Below are positions 16,614 through 24,297 of a stretch of DNA of 35,049 nucleotides, one piece after another. The DNA is from Phycisphaera sp. Its GTDB lineage: Bacteria > Planctomycetota > Phycisphaerae > Phycisphaerales > SM1A02. Position numbers and translations under genes: made by a program. Each line of letters begins with the position of its first letter. Positions within the stretch are counted from its first letter, which is position 1. The stretch lies in the NCBI GenBank assembly GCA_016124975.1, contig WGMP01000007.1, positions 1 through 35,049 on the forward strand, written 5' to 3'. The notes under the pieces are model-generated. The model had not been told where the DNA came from, did no database searches, and saw nothing but the letters and a program-made list of their open reading frames with translations.

Positions 16614-16781
16614 GCGCGGCTCGCGATCGTCGGAACGGGGAATCGGCGCTGAAAATAGCCTGTTTCGCGGGGGAAGGCACGGCTCCACCGCCCCGCTATC
16701 ATCGTCGCCCCTGCGCGAGGCCGTGCAATCATGGGCCCTCGCGCGGGCCCCGCCCCGCGTCACACCTCCGAAGGATCCCCC

Positions 16782-17963
16782 ATGACCGCCCGCCCCGCCG
16801 CCTACATCGTCGCCGCCCGCCGCACCCCGATCGGGAAGTTCATGGGCGGCCTCGCCCGCGTGCCCGCGCCGACCCTTGGCTCGTATGTCGCAAGGGCGCT
16901 TTTCGCTGAGGTCCCCGGCGCCGCGGCGCATGTCGACGAGTGCATCATGGGCTGCGTCCTCCAGGCGGGCGTCGGCCAGAACCCCGCGCGACAGATGGCG
17001 ATCCAGTCGGGGCTCCCCGAGACGATCAGCGCCGTGACCGTGAACAAGGTCTGCGGCTCGGGCCTCGAGGCCGTCATGCAGGCCGCGCGCTCGATCCGCG
17101 CGGGTGACAACCATGTCGTCCTCGCGGGCGGCATCGAGAACATGGACCTCGCGCCGCACATGATCCATGTGCGCAATGGCCTCAAGTATGGCCCGGGCAC
17201 GATGCAGGACCACATGGCAGCCGACGGCCTCACCTGCGCCTTCGAGAAGTGGGCGATGGGCTGTGCGAGCGACTTCATCACCGCGAAGCACGGCGTCTCG
17301 CGCGAGGAGCAGGACCGTTTTGCCGCGCAGAGCCACCAGCGCGCAGCGGCCGCGACGGCGGCGGGCCACTTCAAGGGCGAGATCGTCGCGCTCTCGGCCG
17401 AGCAGTGCATGGCGAAGGCGGGCGTCGACGCCGACGAAGGGATCCGCGCCGACACGACCGTCGAGGGCCTCGCGAAGCTGAAGCCCGCGTTCGGCAAGGA
17501 CGGCACCGCGACCGCTGGCAACGCGAGCCAGATCTCCGATGGCGCCGCCGGTGTCCTCGTCATGAGCGAGGAAGGCCTCAAGAAGACGGGGGCGACGCCG
17601 ATTGCGAAGATCATCGACTCGAACACAGCGGGCACTGCGCCGAAGGAGCTCTTCTTCGCCCCGAAGCTCGGCATCGAGGCGATCCTCGCGAAGAACGGCC
17701 TCACCGTCGCAGACATCGATCTCTTCGAGATCAACGAGGCGTTCGCGGGCCAGGTGCTCGTCGACATCAAGCCGCTCGGCATCCCCGAGTCGAAGCTGAA
17801 CATCTGCGGCGGCGGCGTGGCGCTCGGCCACCCGATCGGCGCGAGCGGCGCGCGTGTCCTCGTGACGCTTGTCCACCAGCTGAAGCGCACGGGCGGCAAG
17901 CGCGGCATCTGCTCGCTGTGCCTCGGCGGCGGCAACGCTGTGACGATGCTCGTCGAGGCGTAA
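16782..17963 (+). CDS. Acetyl-CoA C-acetyltransferase (thiolase)
   Basis: This 393-residue thiolase has all catalytic residues: the nucleophile C91 in VNKVCGSGLEAV, H350 in GGGVALGHPIGASGAR and C380 in CSLCLGGGNAV, with NEAF at 318-321. It condenses or cleaves acetyl-CoA and acetoacetyl-CoA, or slightly longer 3-ketoacyl-CoAs, and sits in fatty-acid degradation or in ketone or polyhydroxyalkanoate synthesis. The ATG at 16782 has a clear AAGGA six bases upstream. TATCAT at 16697-16702 is a possible -10 box, without a good -35. The gene is divergent from the bisphosphatase and is followed at once by an 85-bp tandem repeat array. No partner enzyme lies next to it, so its pathway is not fixed. 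Confidence 0.93.
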   Translation: MTARPAAYIVAARRTPIGKFMGGLARVPAPTLGSYVARALFAEVPGAAAHVDECIMGCVLQAGVGQNPARQMAIQSGLPETISAVTVNKVCGSGLEAVMQAARSIRAGDNHVVLAGGIENMDLAPHMIHVRNGLKYGPGTMQDHMAADGLTCAFEKWAMGCASDFITAKHGVSREEQDRFAAQSHQRAAAATAAGHFKGEIVALSAEQCMAKAGVDADEGIRADTTVEGLAKLKPAFGKDGTATAGNASQISDGAAGVLVMSEEGLKKTGATPIAKIIDSNTAGTAPKELFFAPKLGIEAILAKNGLTVADIDLFEINEAFAGQVLVDIKPLGIPESKLNICGGGVALGHPIGASGARVLVTLVHQLKRTGGKRGICSLCLGGGNAVTMLVEA

Positions 17964-17966
17964 TCT

Positions 17967-18240
17967 GAGCGCTCGCAACCTGCTTCGCGTGGATTGAGCG
18001 CTCGCAACCTGCTTCGCAACTTGCTCGCTTTGGTGCTAGAGATGCGGAATGGCGCGCTCGCAACCTGCTTCGCGTGGATTGAGCGCTCGCAACCTGCTTC
18101 GCAACTTGCTCGCTTTGGTGCTAGGAGCGCGGAATGGAGCGCTCGCAACCTGCTTCGCGTGGTTTGAGCGCTCGCAACCTGCTTCGCAACTTGCTCGCTT
18201 TGGTGCTAGGGATGCGGAGCGCTCGCGTTGGTGCTCGTTG
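17967..18240. repeat. Three 85-bp tandem repeats plus a partial fourth
   Basis: The units start near 17967, 18052 and 18137, with a truncated fourth at about 18217. Each unit contains two copies of GAGCGCTCGCAACCTGCTTC, 29 bases apart, the second followed by GCAACTTGCTCGCTTTGGTG, then CTAG and a GCGGAAT-type spacer. Differences between units are few, so the array is young. The period is not a multiple of three and no start or ribosome site fits, so it is not coding. The array begins three bases after the thiolase stop and ends before the stop of the convergent DUF1573-like gene. No unique spacers are present, so it is not CRISPR. Confidence 0.9.
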
Positions 18241-18284
18241 CGCGGACGGCTGGTGCCGCATTCGGCCGTCGCCCGAAATCGCCG

Positions 18285-19133
18285 CTAGCGGTTGCGCACG
18301 CGCACGCGCAGCTCGGGGCATGACTCGAGGCTCGTGCGCACGACGACATCGAGCGATCGCCAGCGGCGGCCGCTTGGCGTGTTCATCCACTCGAAGTCGG
18401 GGTTGTCCTGCGCCTCGGGCTGCGCGGCGAGCTCGTCGATCGCGGCGAAGTCGATGATGACCGCGCCGTGACCGTCCCCGAGCGGCGGCTGGATCTGCCC
18501 GACCTTCGGCTCGACGCCGAAGATGTCGAACGCCTCCGCGAGGAAGCTCCCGTCCGGGTTGCAGCGCTCGAAGTCGACGATGAAGCGATCGCCGCGCTCG
18601 GGCCGCCGCGGTACCGACGGCCACACGAGGATCGGCGTCTCCATCGTGAAGTCGACGCGCACGCTTGCGCCGACGGCGTTCACGGCGTGACCGTCTGCCT
18701 CCACGCGGAACTCGATCCTGTGGCTCTGCCTTCCTGGGTCCCAAGGCTCCACGCGGATCTGGACCTTCTCTACCGCGCCTGCCGCGACCGTGAATCCTGG
18801 CTCGATCTCAGGAACAAGGCACGACGAGGTCGAGAGCCATCCCTCGATGCGGATCGGCGCGTCGCCGTCGTTGGCGACGGCGACCTCGAAGCGGCCGCGC
18901 GGCGCGCAGGGCGTGAGCTTGCCGAGATCGACCGCCTCGGGCGAGATCGACGCACGCGCGAAGGGAAGCCGCTTCTCTCCGCCGCCGCCCGCGCGCGTCT
19001 CTCCCCGTCGTTCGGCCGAACGGGTCGAGGGCCCTGCGTCGTCGTCGTCAAGGAGATTGAGCGCGATTCCCACACCGACGAGCGTGATGCCGCCGATCAG
19101 GGCCGCCGCAAGACCGAGCCGCGAGGTGCGCAT
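18285..19133 (-). CDS. Membrane-anchored DUF1573-like protein
   Basis: This 282-residue protein has one N-terminal membrane anchor (LGLAAALIGGITLVGVGIAL, residues 6-25), a charged, glycine-rich linker, then an Ig-like domain at about 60-135. The DUF1573 pattern is visible there: DLGKLTPCAPRGRFEVAVAN, then NDGDAPIRIEGWLSTSSC and V-x-I-x-VEP. A second, less clear beta domain follows. DUF1573 proteins are periplasmic or surface proteins common in Planctomycetota and Bacteroidota; their molecular role is poorly known. ATG 19133 is favoured because AGGA lies eight bases upstream; ATG 19142 would add three residues. The gene is divergent from the epimerase with about 109 bases between starts. Confidence 0.75.
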   Translation of the reverse strand: MRTSRLGLAAALIGGITLVGVGIALNLLDDDDAGPSTRSAERRGETRAGGGGEKRLPFARASISPEAVDLGKLTPCAPRGRFEVAVANDGDAPIRIEGWLSTSSCLVPEIEPGFTVAAGAVEKVQIRVEPWDPGRQSHRIEFRVEADGHAVNAVGASVRVDFTMETPILVWPSVPRRPERGDRFIVDFERCNPDGSFLAEAFDIFGVEPKVGQIQPPLGDGHGAVIIDFAAIDELAAQPEAQDNPDFEWMNTPSGRRWRSLDVVVRTSLESCPELRVRVRNR

Positions 19134-19242
19134 GGGCGGCATCCTATGCGGGATTCCAGCGAGTCGAGCCTCGACGGACTCCGCGGTGGATACGCTTCGT
19201 GCCACACGCGCGGCGAACGACGCGCGCGGCACGGAGCACCAC

Positions 19243-20322
19243 ATGCGCATCCTCATCCTCGGCGGCACCGGATTCCTCGGCCCTCACCTCGTCGACCTCG
19301 CGCTTGCGAAGGGCTGGCAGATCACCACCTTCAACAGGGGCAAGTCCGACCCCGCGCGGCTCTCGGGCGCGAAGTATGCGGCGCTCCGCCAGCTGCGCGG
19401 CGACCGCGACCCGAACAAGGGCGACGGCCTCAAGTCGCTCGAGGCGCTCGTGGCCGAGATGAAGTCTCGCGGCGAGAAGTTCGACGCCGTGATCGACAAT
19501 TCGTCGTATGTCCCGCGCATCACCAAGGCCTCGGCCGAGCTTCTCGCGCCCGTAACGCAGATGTACCAGATCGTGTCGACGATCTCTGTGTGGATGGACA
19601 ATTCCGTCGCGCCCGACGAGTCGACGCCCGTCGCGACGATTCCCGACCCGACCGTCGAGAGCGTGACGGGCGAGACCTACGGTCCGCTCAAGGCCCTCTG
19701 CGAACAGGCCGCCGAGGCCGTGTGCGCGGGCAAGACCTGCGTCGTGCGCCCCGGCCTCATCGTCGGCCCTGGCGACGACAGCCGGCGTTTCACTTACTGG
19801 CCCGTCCGCATCGCCCGCGGCGGGCGCGTGCTGGCGCCGCGTGCACCGAAGCCCGACGCCGTGCGCGTCCAGGTCATCGATGTCCGCGACCTCGCGCTCT
19901 TCCAGCTGAGGCTCATCGAGGACGGCCACAACGGCACATTCATCGCGACGGGCCCCGCAGGTCCGCTCACGATGGAGGAGATGCTCGCGGGGATCAAGGG
20001 CGCGGTGTCGACCGCGGTCGAGTTCGCGTGGGTCGACGAGGCGTGGCTTCTCGAGCAGGGCGTGCAGCCGTGGATGGGGCTTCCGCTGTGGATCCCGCAG
20101 TCGCCCGAGACGGCGGGCGCGGGCCGCGCGAGCAACGCGAAGGCGCTCGCGCACGGCCTTGCGTTCCGTCCGCTCGCGGAGACCGCGCGCGACACGATTC
20201 TCGACTTCGAGGAGACCGCCGGCGAGCGCCCCGCCGACTTCGCATGGGGCGCGGGTCGCACGCCAGGAATCAGCGCCGAACGCGAGGCCGAGCTGCTGAA
20301 ACTGTGGGATGCGCGGGCTTGA
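19243..20322 (+). CDS. NAD-dependent epimerase/dehydratase (extended SDR)
   Basis: This 359-residue extended short-chain dehydrogenase has the NAD(P)-binding GGTGFLG at 7-13, a VSTIS stretch at 111-115 for the catalytic serine region and the YxxxK pair Y146/K150 (YGPLK). The C-terminal half (GPAGPLTMEEMLAGIKGAV, then PLAETARDTILDFEE) is the variable substrate domain. Related bacterial proteins are annotated as nucleotide-sugar epimerases or reductases; the substrate here is not determined. The ATG at 19243 has GGAG six bases upstream and starts straight at the Rossmann strand. Its stop TGA (20320-20322) lies inside the left arm of the long foldback repeat that follows. Confidence 0.87.
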   Translation: MRILILGGTGFLGPHLVDLALAKGWQITTFNRGKSDPARLSGAKYAALRQLRGDRDPNKGDGLKSLEALVAEMKSRGEKFDAVIDNSSYVPRITKASAELLAPVTQMYQIVSTISVWMDNSVAPDESTPVATIPDPTVESVTGETYGPLKALCEQAAEAVCAGKTCVVRPGLIVGPGDDSRRFTYWPVRIARGGRVLAPRAPKPDAVRVQVIDVRDLALFQLRLIEDGHNGTFIATGPAGPLTMEEMLAGIKGAVSTAVEFAWVDEAWLLEQGVQPWMGLPLWIPQSPETAGAGRASNAKALAHGLAFRPLAETARDTILDFEETAGERPADFAWGAGRTPGISAEREAELLKLWDARA

Positions 20323-20559
20323 GCGGTCGCCGCTGCGGCGGCTTCTTCTGGCGCGAGGGAGGTCGGGGATCCCACGGTTTCGATCGTGCGACGCGAACAT
20401 CTGGGGTGCCCGTGGAGTTCAGTCCGCGGAACGAATGATGTCAGCCTTCGACTCCGACGATTTGCGTTCCGCATGCTGAAGCATGCGGGCACCCCAGCTT
20501 CGGGACTCCGACGCGTGTCATCCACGCCAAAGGAAGCCGCCGCAGCGGCGACCGCTCAA
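20319..20559. repeat. 241-bp foldback element with 27-bp perfect terminal inverted repeats
   Basis: TTGAGCGGTCGCCGCTGCGG... at 20319-20345 is the exact reverse complement of 20533-20559, and the match continues imperfectly for about ten more bases inward. Two further nested perfect pairs lie inside: CTGGGGTGCCCG at 20401-20412 with 20486-20497, and GCGGAACG at 20426-20433 with 20465-20472. An 8-bp hairpin CCGCATGC-TGAA-GCATGCGG (20469-20488) lies near the middle. The whole could fold into one long hairpin. It has no coding capacity and sits between two converging genes. It looks like a MITE or large REP-type unit; bidirectional termination is another possible effect. Confidence 0.85.
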
Positions 20560-20595
20560 ACCACGACCGCTCAAACCACGACCGCTCAGACCTCG
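20551..20595. repeat. Three 15-bp tandem repeats overlapping a gene end
   Basis: The unit ACCGCTCAAACCACG occurs at 20551-20565 and 20566-20580, with a variant at 20581-20595. The last unit contains the stop codon of the DUF1552 gene (20586-20588). Read on the minus strand each unit has TGAGCGGTCGTGG, matching the foldback arm and resembling the GAGCGCTCG of the 85-bp array. Confidence 0.85.
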
Positions 20596-21953
20596 ACTCC
20601 GACCACGCCGTTCGCGTCGCCGAAGCGCTCGACGCGGCCGCCTGCGGCGCGGGCGATGCCGACATGGAGGTTGTTGAGCGGTGTGCCCGGCCGTGCGGCG
20701 ACGATACGGCCTCGCCGCGCGCCGCCGCCTGCGACGAGGATCGGAAGGTCGTCGTGGTTGTGGCGGTTTCCGTCGGCGATGGCGCCGCCGTAGAGGACGA
20801 CCGTCGAGTCGAGGAGCGGCCTGCCGTTCTCCTTCACGCGCGAGAGCGCGCGCAGGAACGCCGCGAACCGCTCGCTGTGGAAGCGGTTGATCGCCGCGAA
20901 CTTCTCGAGCTTCTCCGCGTTCTTCCCGTGGTGCGAGACATCATGGTGGCCTTCCGAGACGCCGACCTCGCGGTACGGGCGGTTCGAGCCTTCGTTCGCG
21001 AGCATGAGCGTGGCGACGCGCGTCGCGTCGACCTTGAACGCGAGCGCCAGCACCTCGCCGAGGAGGTCGACGCGCGAACCGATGTCGCGCGGCGCGCGGT
21101 CGAAGTCGGGCATGGCGTCGAACGCGTCTGCGTCGGCGAGCGCGTCGTCGCGCAGCCTGAGCTCGAGGTCGCGCACGCCCTCGAGATACTCGTCGAGGCG
21201 CGCGCGGTCGTCGCTGCCCACCTCGCGCACGAGGCGCTTCGCCTCGCGCACGGCGCCGTCGAGGATCGACCGCCTTGCGTGGAGCTTCGCGGCGGATTCC
21301 TCGGACGACTCGCCGCGCACGCCGAAGATGCGGTCGAACGCCGCGCGCGGATCCGTCTCCTTCCCGTTCGGAAGGCTCTCGCTGCGCCACGAGATGTTCG
21401 CGCTGTAGGCGCATGAATAGCCCGAGTCGCAGTTGCCCGAGGTCATCGCAGGTTCGCTGCCGAGCTCGAGCGAGCGCAGGCGCGTGCGCACGCCTTGCTC
21501 GAAGAGGTCGTCCACGAGGATCTGGTCGATGCTCTTGCCGACGCGGATGTCGTCGCCCGCTGTCTTCCGCGGCTGCATCCCCGTGAGGAAGCACGCGGCG
21601 CTGCGCGCATGGTCGCCCGGGCCGTCGCCGTTCGCCTCCGCGTGACGATGGCGGAGCCCCGTGTGGACATCGATCGCGTCGCGGAACTCCGCGAGCGGCG
21701 CGAGCGTCGGTGACGGCGTCCAGCGCCCGTCGGCGCCCGCCGTCGGGGTCCACGCGCCGACATTCACACCGTTCGGGAAGAAGAGATAGGCGACGCGCAT
21801 GGGCGCTGCGGCTGCGCCCGACGCGAGCGGCATGGCCGCCGCCGCGGTCGACGACGCGAGCCCGCGCGGCAGCATCGCCTCGAGCCAAGGAAGCGCGATC
21901 ACGGCGCCAGCGCCGCGCAGAACGGTTCGACGGCTCAGAAGCGGCGGGCGCAT
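20586..21953 (-). CDS. DUF1552 protein with Tat signal
   Basis: This 455-residue protein begins with a twin-arginine signal (LLSRRTVLRGAGAVIALPWLEAML). The family's typical blocks follow: FPNGVNVGAWTP, GDGPGDHARSAACFLTG, ELGSEPAMTSGNCDSGYSCAYSA-type sequence, EVGVSEGHHDVSHHG and ST-x-VLYGGAIADGNRHNHDDLPILVAG. The histidine-rich final block resembles metal sites of sulfatase or alkaline-phosphatase-like folds. DUF1552 proteins are a hallmark of Planctomycetota and are usually paired with DUF1587/1592 proteins, as here. Biochemical function is not established. Start at 21953, four bases after the stop of the upstream partner, so the pair is co-translated. The stop codon falls within a tandem repeat unit. 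Confidence 0.9.
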   Translation of the reverse strand: MRPPLLSRRTVLRGAGAVIALPWLEAMLPRGLASSTAAAAMPLASGAAAAPMRVAYLFFPNGVNVGAWTPTAGADGRWTPSPTLAPLAEFRDAIDVHTGLRHRHAEANGDGPGDHARSAACFLTGMQPRKTAGDDIRVGKSIDQILVDDLFEQGVRTRLRSLELGSEPAMTSGNCDSGYSCAYSANISWRSESLPNGKETDPRAAFDRIFGVRGESSEESAAKLHARRSILDGAVREAKRLVREVGSDDRARLDEYLEGVRDLELRLRDDALADADAFDAMPDFDRAPRDIGSRVDLLGEVLALAFKVDATRVATLMLANEGSNRPYREVGVSEGHHDVSHHGKNAEKLEKFAAINRFHSERFAAFLRALSRVKENGRPLLDSTVVLYGGAIADGNRHNHDDLPILVAGGGARRGRIVAARPGTPLNNLHVGIARAAGGRVERFGDANGVVGVEV

Positions 21954-21957
21954 GGAG

Positions 21958-24297
21958 TCACTCTACCGTGCGCCCCTCGCGAGGCAACGGGAAACCCGCC
22001 GATTGGCGCAAGGCAGTGCGCGTGCGGAACGCGTCAGACGACACGATTCCTTCGACCAGCGTGGCGAAATCGCCCTTCGCCGCGAGTTCAGCCGCAAGTC
22101 CGTCGACGAGCGCGTCGTCCGCATCGGCCGTGCCGCGCCCGAGCGCATAGACGAGGAGCCTCCGCGAGAGCGAGCGCTCGAAGCCCTGTCCTCTGAGGAG
22201 AAGCTCGGACACGCCCGCGGCGCCGCGCAGGATGCTGCCGTCGGGCATCTCGGCGGAGTCATCGACGGGAAGCCCGTCGACGACGCTGCGCAGACGGCCA
22301 TCGACATCGAGCGCCTCGAAGGCGAGGCCGATCGCGTCCATGCGCACATGGCAGGACGCGCAGTCGGGGTTGTCGCGATGGAGCGCCATGAGCTCGCGGA
22401 TCGAGCGGCCCGCGACCTCCTCGCGCTCCTCGGGAAGCTGCGGGACGCCTGGCGGCGGCGGCGGCGGCGCCTCGTCGAGCATCGCCTCGAGCACCCACTT
22501 GCCGCGCTTCACGGGACTCGTGCGCGTGGGGTTGCTGGTGGCGACGAGGATGCTCGCGTGGCCGAGCACGCCGCTCGGGCGCTCGGGCGGAAGCGCGAGA
22601 CGCGCGACGGCTCCCTTGGCGGGCGCCTCGACGCCGTAGAGCCCCGCAAGACGCGCGTCGATCTCGGTCTCGCGCGCGAGGAGAAGTGCGCGCACGGGCT
22701 CGTCGCCGCGCACGATGCGCGCGAAGAGCCGCTCCGTCTCCTCGCGCATCGCGACGAGCGTGGGCGCGTCGAGCTCGGGATAGCGCGCGGGGTCGAAGCT
22801 GCGCTGCTCGAGCGCGTCGATCCCGAGCCACTGCGCGGCGAAGCGCGTGGCGAGCGAAGACGCGCGCCCGTCGCCGAGCATGCGCCGCGCCTGCGCGCGC
22901 ACGCCGTCGACGCCGTCGAGCTCGCCCGCTGCGGCCGCGCGGCGAAGCTCCGCGTCGGGCACGCTCGACCAGAGGAAGAACGAGAGCCGCGAAGCGAGCT
23001 CGTGTCCGTCGAGCGCGCGCCGCGACTCGCCGTCGACGCACGGCTTCTCGATGCGCAGCAGGAAGCGCGGGTCGACGAGGAGCGCTGTGACGAGCGCGCG
23101 CAGCTCGGGCGCCCAGTTCGCGCGCGGGCCGTCCTGTGCGCGGCGATCGCGCCAAGGCTCTGCGGCCTCGCGCGCCACGCGCGCAAGCGATTCCGCCTCG
23201 GCGTTCGTCAGCGGGCGGCGGAAGAGCTCTTCGCCCACCGCGAGCGCCACGCGCATCAGGCGCCGCGTCGGCGTTCCTTCGCCTGCGATCTCCTCGGCGC
23301 GCGCGGCGAACGGCGTCTTCGCGACAGGATCAAGCGGTCCCTCGATGCGCAGCGCGCCGACCGCGAGGTTTCGGTCGCGCCGCGATGGATCCGGATGCTT
23401 CGGATCCCAGTGGTCGTTCAGGAAGCGCGCGCCCGCACGGTGTTCGCCCGCCGCAAGCGTGCCCTCCCACACGACGACCGTCGGCTCGGCCGTGGTGCCC
23501 GCGACGGCGTGCTGTCCCTGCGCGTCGCCGTCGACGAGGAGCGCCGCGCGCGCGAGCCCTTCGCCCGCCTGCTGCGCAGCGAGCTCGAGCGAGAGGCGAT
23601 AGCGACCCGCCCGCGGCACCGTGAAGCGCGCGACGAGCGTGCCGTTCGTCGCAAGCCACGCGAAGCCGTCGTTCGCGTGGCCCTGTCCGCGGCGCTCGAA
23701 GCGTTCGGCGGGCACGGTCTTCGGCGACATCGGCGCGTCGTCGGGAACGACCGAGGCCGCGATCTTCTCCGCGCAGTCGAAGTAGTTCTCGAGAAGAAGC
23801 GGCGGCAGCACGAGCGTGTCGGCGTTCGTGTCGAAGCCCTCGCCGATCTCGTCGCGCGGCAGAAGCTCGCGCAGATCGACGGTGGACGCGAGGACATCGC
23901 GCACGGCACCGTCGTATTGCGCGCGGTTGAGCCGCCGCACCGCCGCGACCTCGCGCGCGGTCGGCGGAACGCTCGCGTCGATCGCGGCGACCGCGGCGCG
24001 GTACTCCTCCACCCTCGGGCGCACGGGTTCGTCGGCGGGCGGCATGTCGCGCTTCGCGAGGCGCCTGCGCAGCGCGCGCAACGCGCTTTCCTCGATCTTT
24101 CCCGCGCGGATCGGCCCCGCGAGCTCGAGCCCGCCCTTCGCACGCGAGCCCTCGTGGCAGTCGACGCAATGCGCCTCGAGAAGCGGCCTGATCGCGTCTG
24201 GAATCGCCACATCGTCGCCATGCGCGGGTGCTCCGCACGCGAGCGCCGCCATCGCGAGAGCTCCCGCCGCGAGGATCGCGCCGCCGCGACGGTTCAC
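21958..24297 (-). CDS. Planctomycete cytochrome-like protein (DUF1587-1595-1592-1588-1585)
   Basis: This 779-residue secreted protein has a signal peptide (residues 1-27, ending PAHG). A first heme c-type motif, CVDCH, is at C44, C47, H48. The DUF1587 block RRLNRAQYDGAVRDVL comes next, then a carbohydrate-binding-like beta region (about 215-310), EELFRRPLTNAEAESL (DUF1595), LDGHELASRLSFFLWSSVPD (DUF1592) and GVLGHASILVATSNPTRTSP with CASCH at C646, C649, H650 (DUF1588). The DUF1585 end is FERSLSRRLLVYALGRG. Both CxxCH sites are intact. These proteins are thought to be redox or polymer-degrading partners of DUF1552 proteins; the role is unproven. The start is a GTG at 24297 that overlaps the TGA of the upstream esterase gene; the frame continues upstream only as antisense of that gene. 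Confidence 0.9.
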   Translation of the reverse strand: MNRRGGAILAAGALAMAALACGAPAHGDDVAIPDAIRPLLEAHCVDCHEGSRAKGGLELAGPIRAGKIEESALRALRRRLAKRDMPPADEPVRPRVEEYRAAVAAIDASVPPTAREVAAVRRLNRAQYDGAVRDVLASTVDLRELLPRDEIGEGFDTNADTLVLPPLLLENYFDCAEKIAASVVPDDAPMSPKTVPAERFERRGQGHANDGFAWLATNGTLVARFTVPRAGRYRLSLELAAQQAGEGLARAALLVDGDAQGQHAVAGTTAEPTVVVWEGTLAAGEHRAGARFLNDHWDPKHPDPSRRDRNLAVGALRIEGPLDPVAKTPFAARAEEIAGEGTPTRRLMRVALAVGEELFRRPLTNAEAESLARVAREAAEPWRDRRAQDGPRANWAPELRALVTALLVDPRFLLRIEKPCVDGESRRALDGHELASRLSFFLWSSVPDAELRRAAAAGELDGVDGVRAQARRMLGDGRASSLATRFAAQWLGIDALEQRSFDPARYPELDAPTLVAMREETERLFARIVRGDEPVRALLLARETEIDARLAGLYGVEAPAKGAVARLALPPERPSGVLGHASILVATSNPTRTSPVKRGKWVLEAMLDEAPPPPPPGVPQLPEEREEVAGRSIRELMALHRDNPDCASCHVRMDAIGLAFEALDVDGRLRSVVDGLPVDDSAEMPDGSILRGAAGVSELLLRGQGFERSLSRRLLVYALGRGTADADDALVDGLAAELAAKGDFATLVEGIVSSDAFRTRTALRQSAGFPLPREGRTVE

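Noticed and set aside
16614-17978. Upstream extension of the fructose-bisphosphatase frame
   Set aside because: The frame is open but antisense to a thiolase with complete active sites; homology to the bisphosphatase begins at the ATG at 16613.
17967-18240. Repeat array as a CRISPR candidate
   Set aside because: Units are contiguous and similar over their whole 85 bases with no unique spacers, and no cas gene is present.
18049-18288. Small open frames through the 85-bp repeat
   Set aside because: The unit length is not a multiple of three, so the frame rotates between units, and no ribosome site is present.
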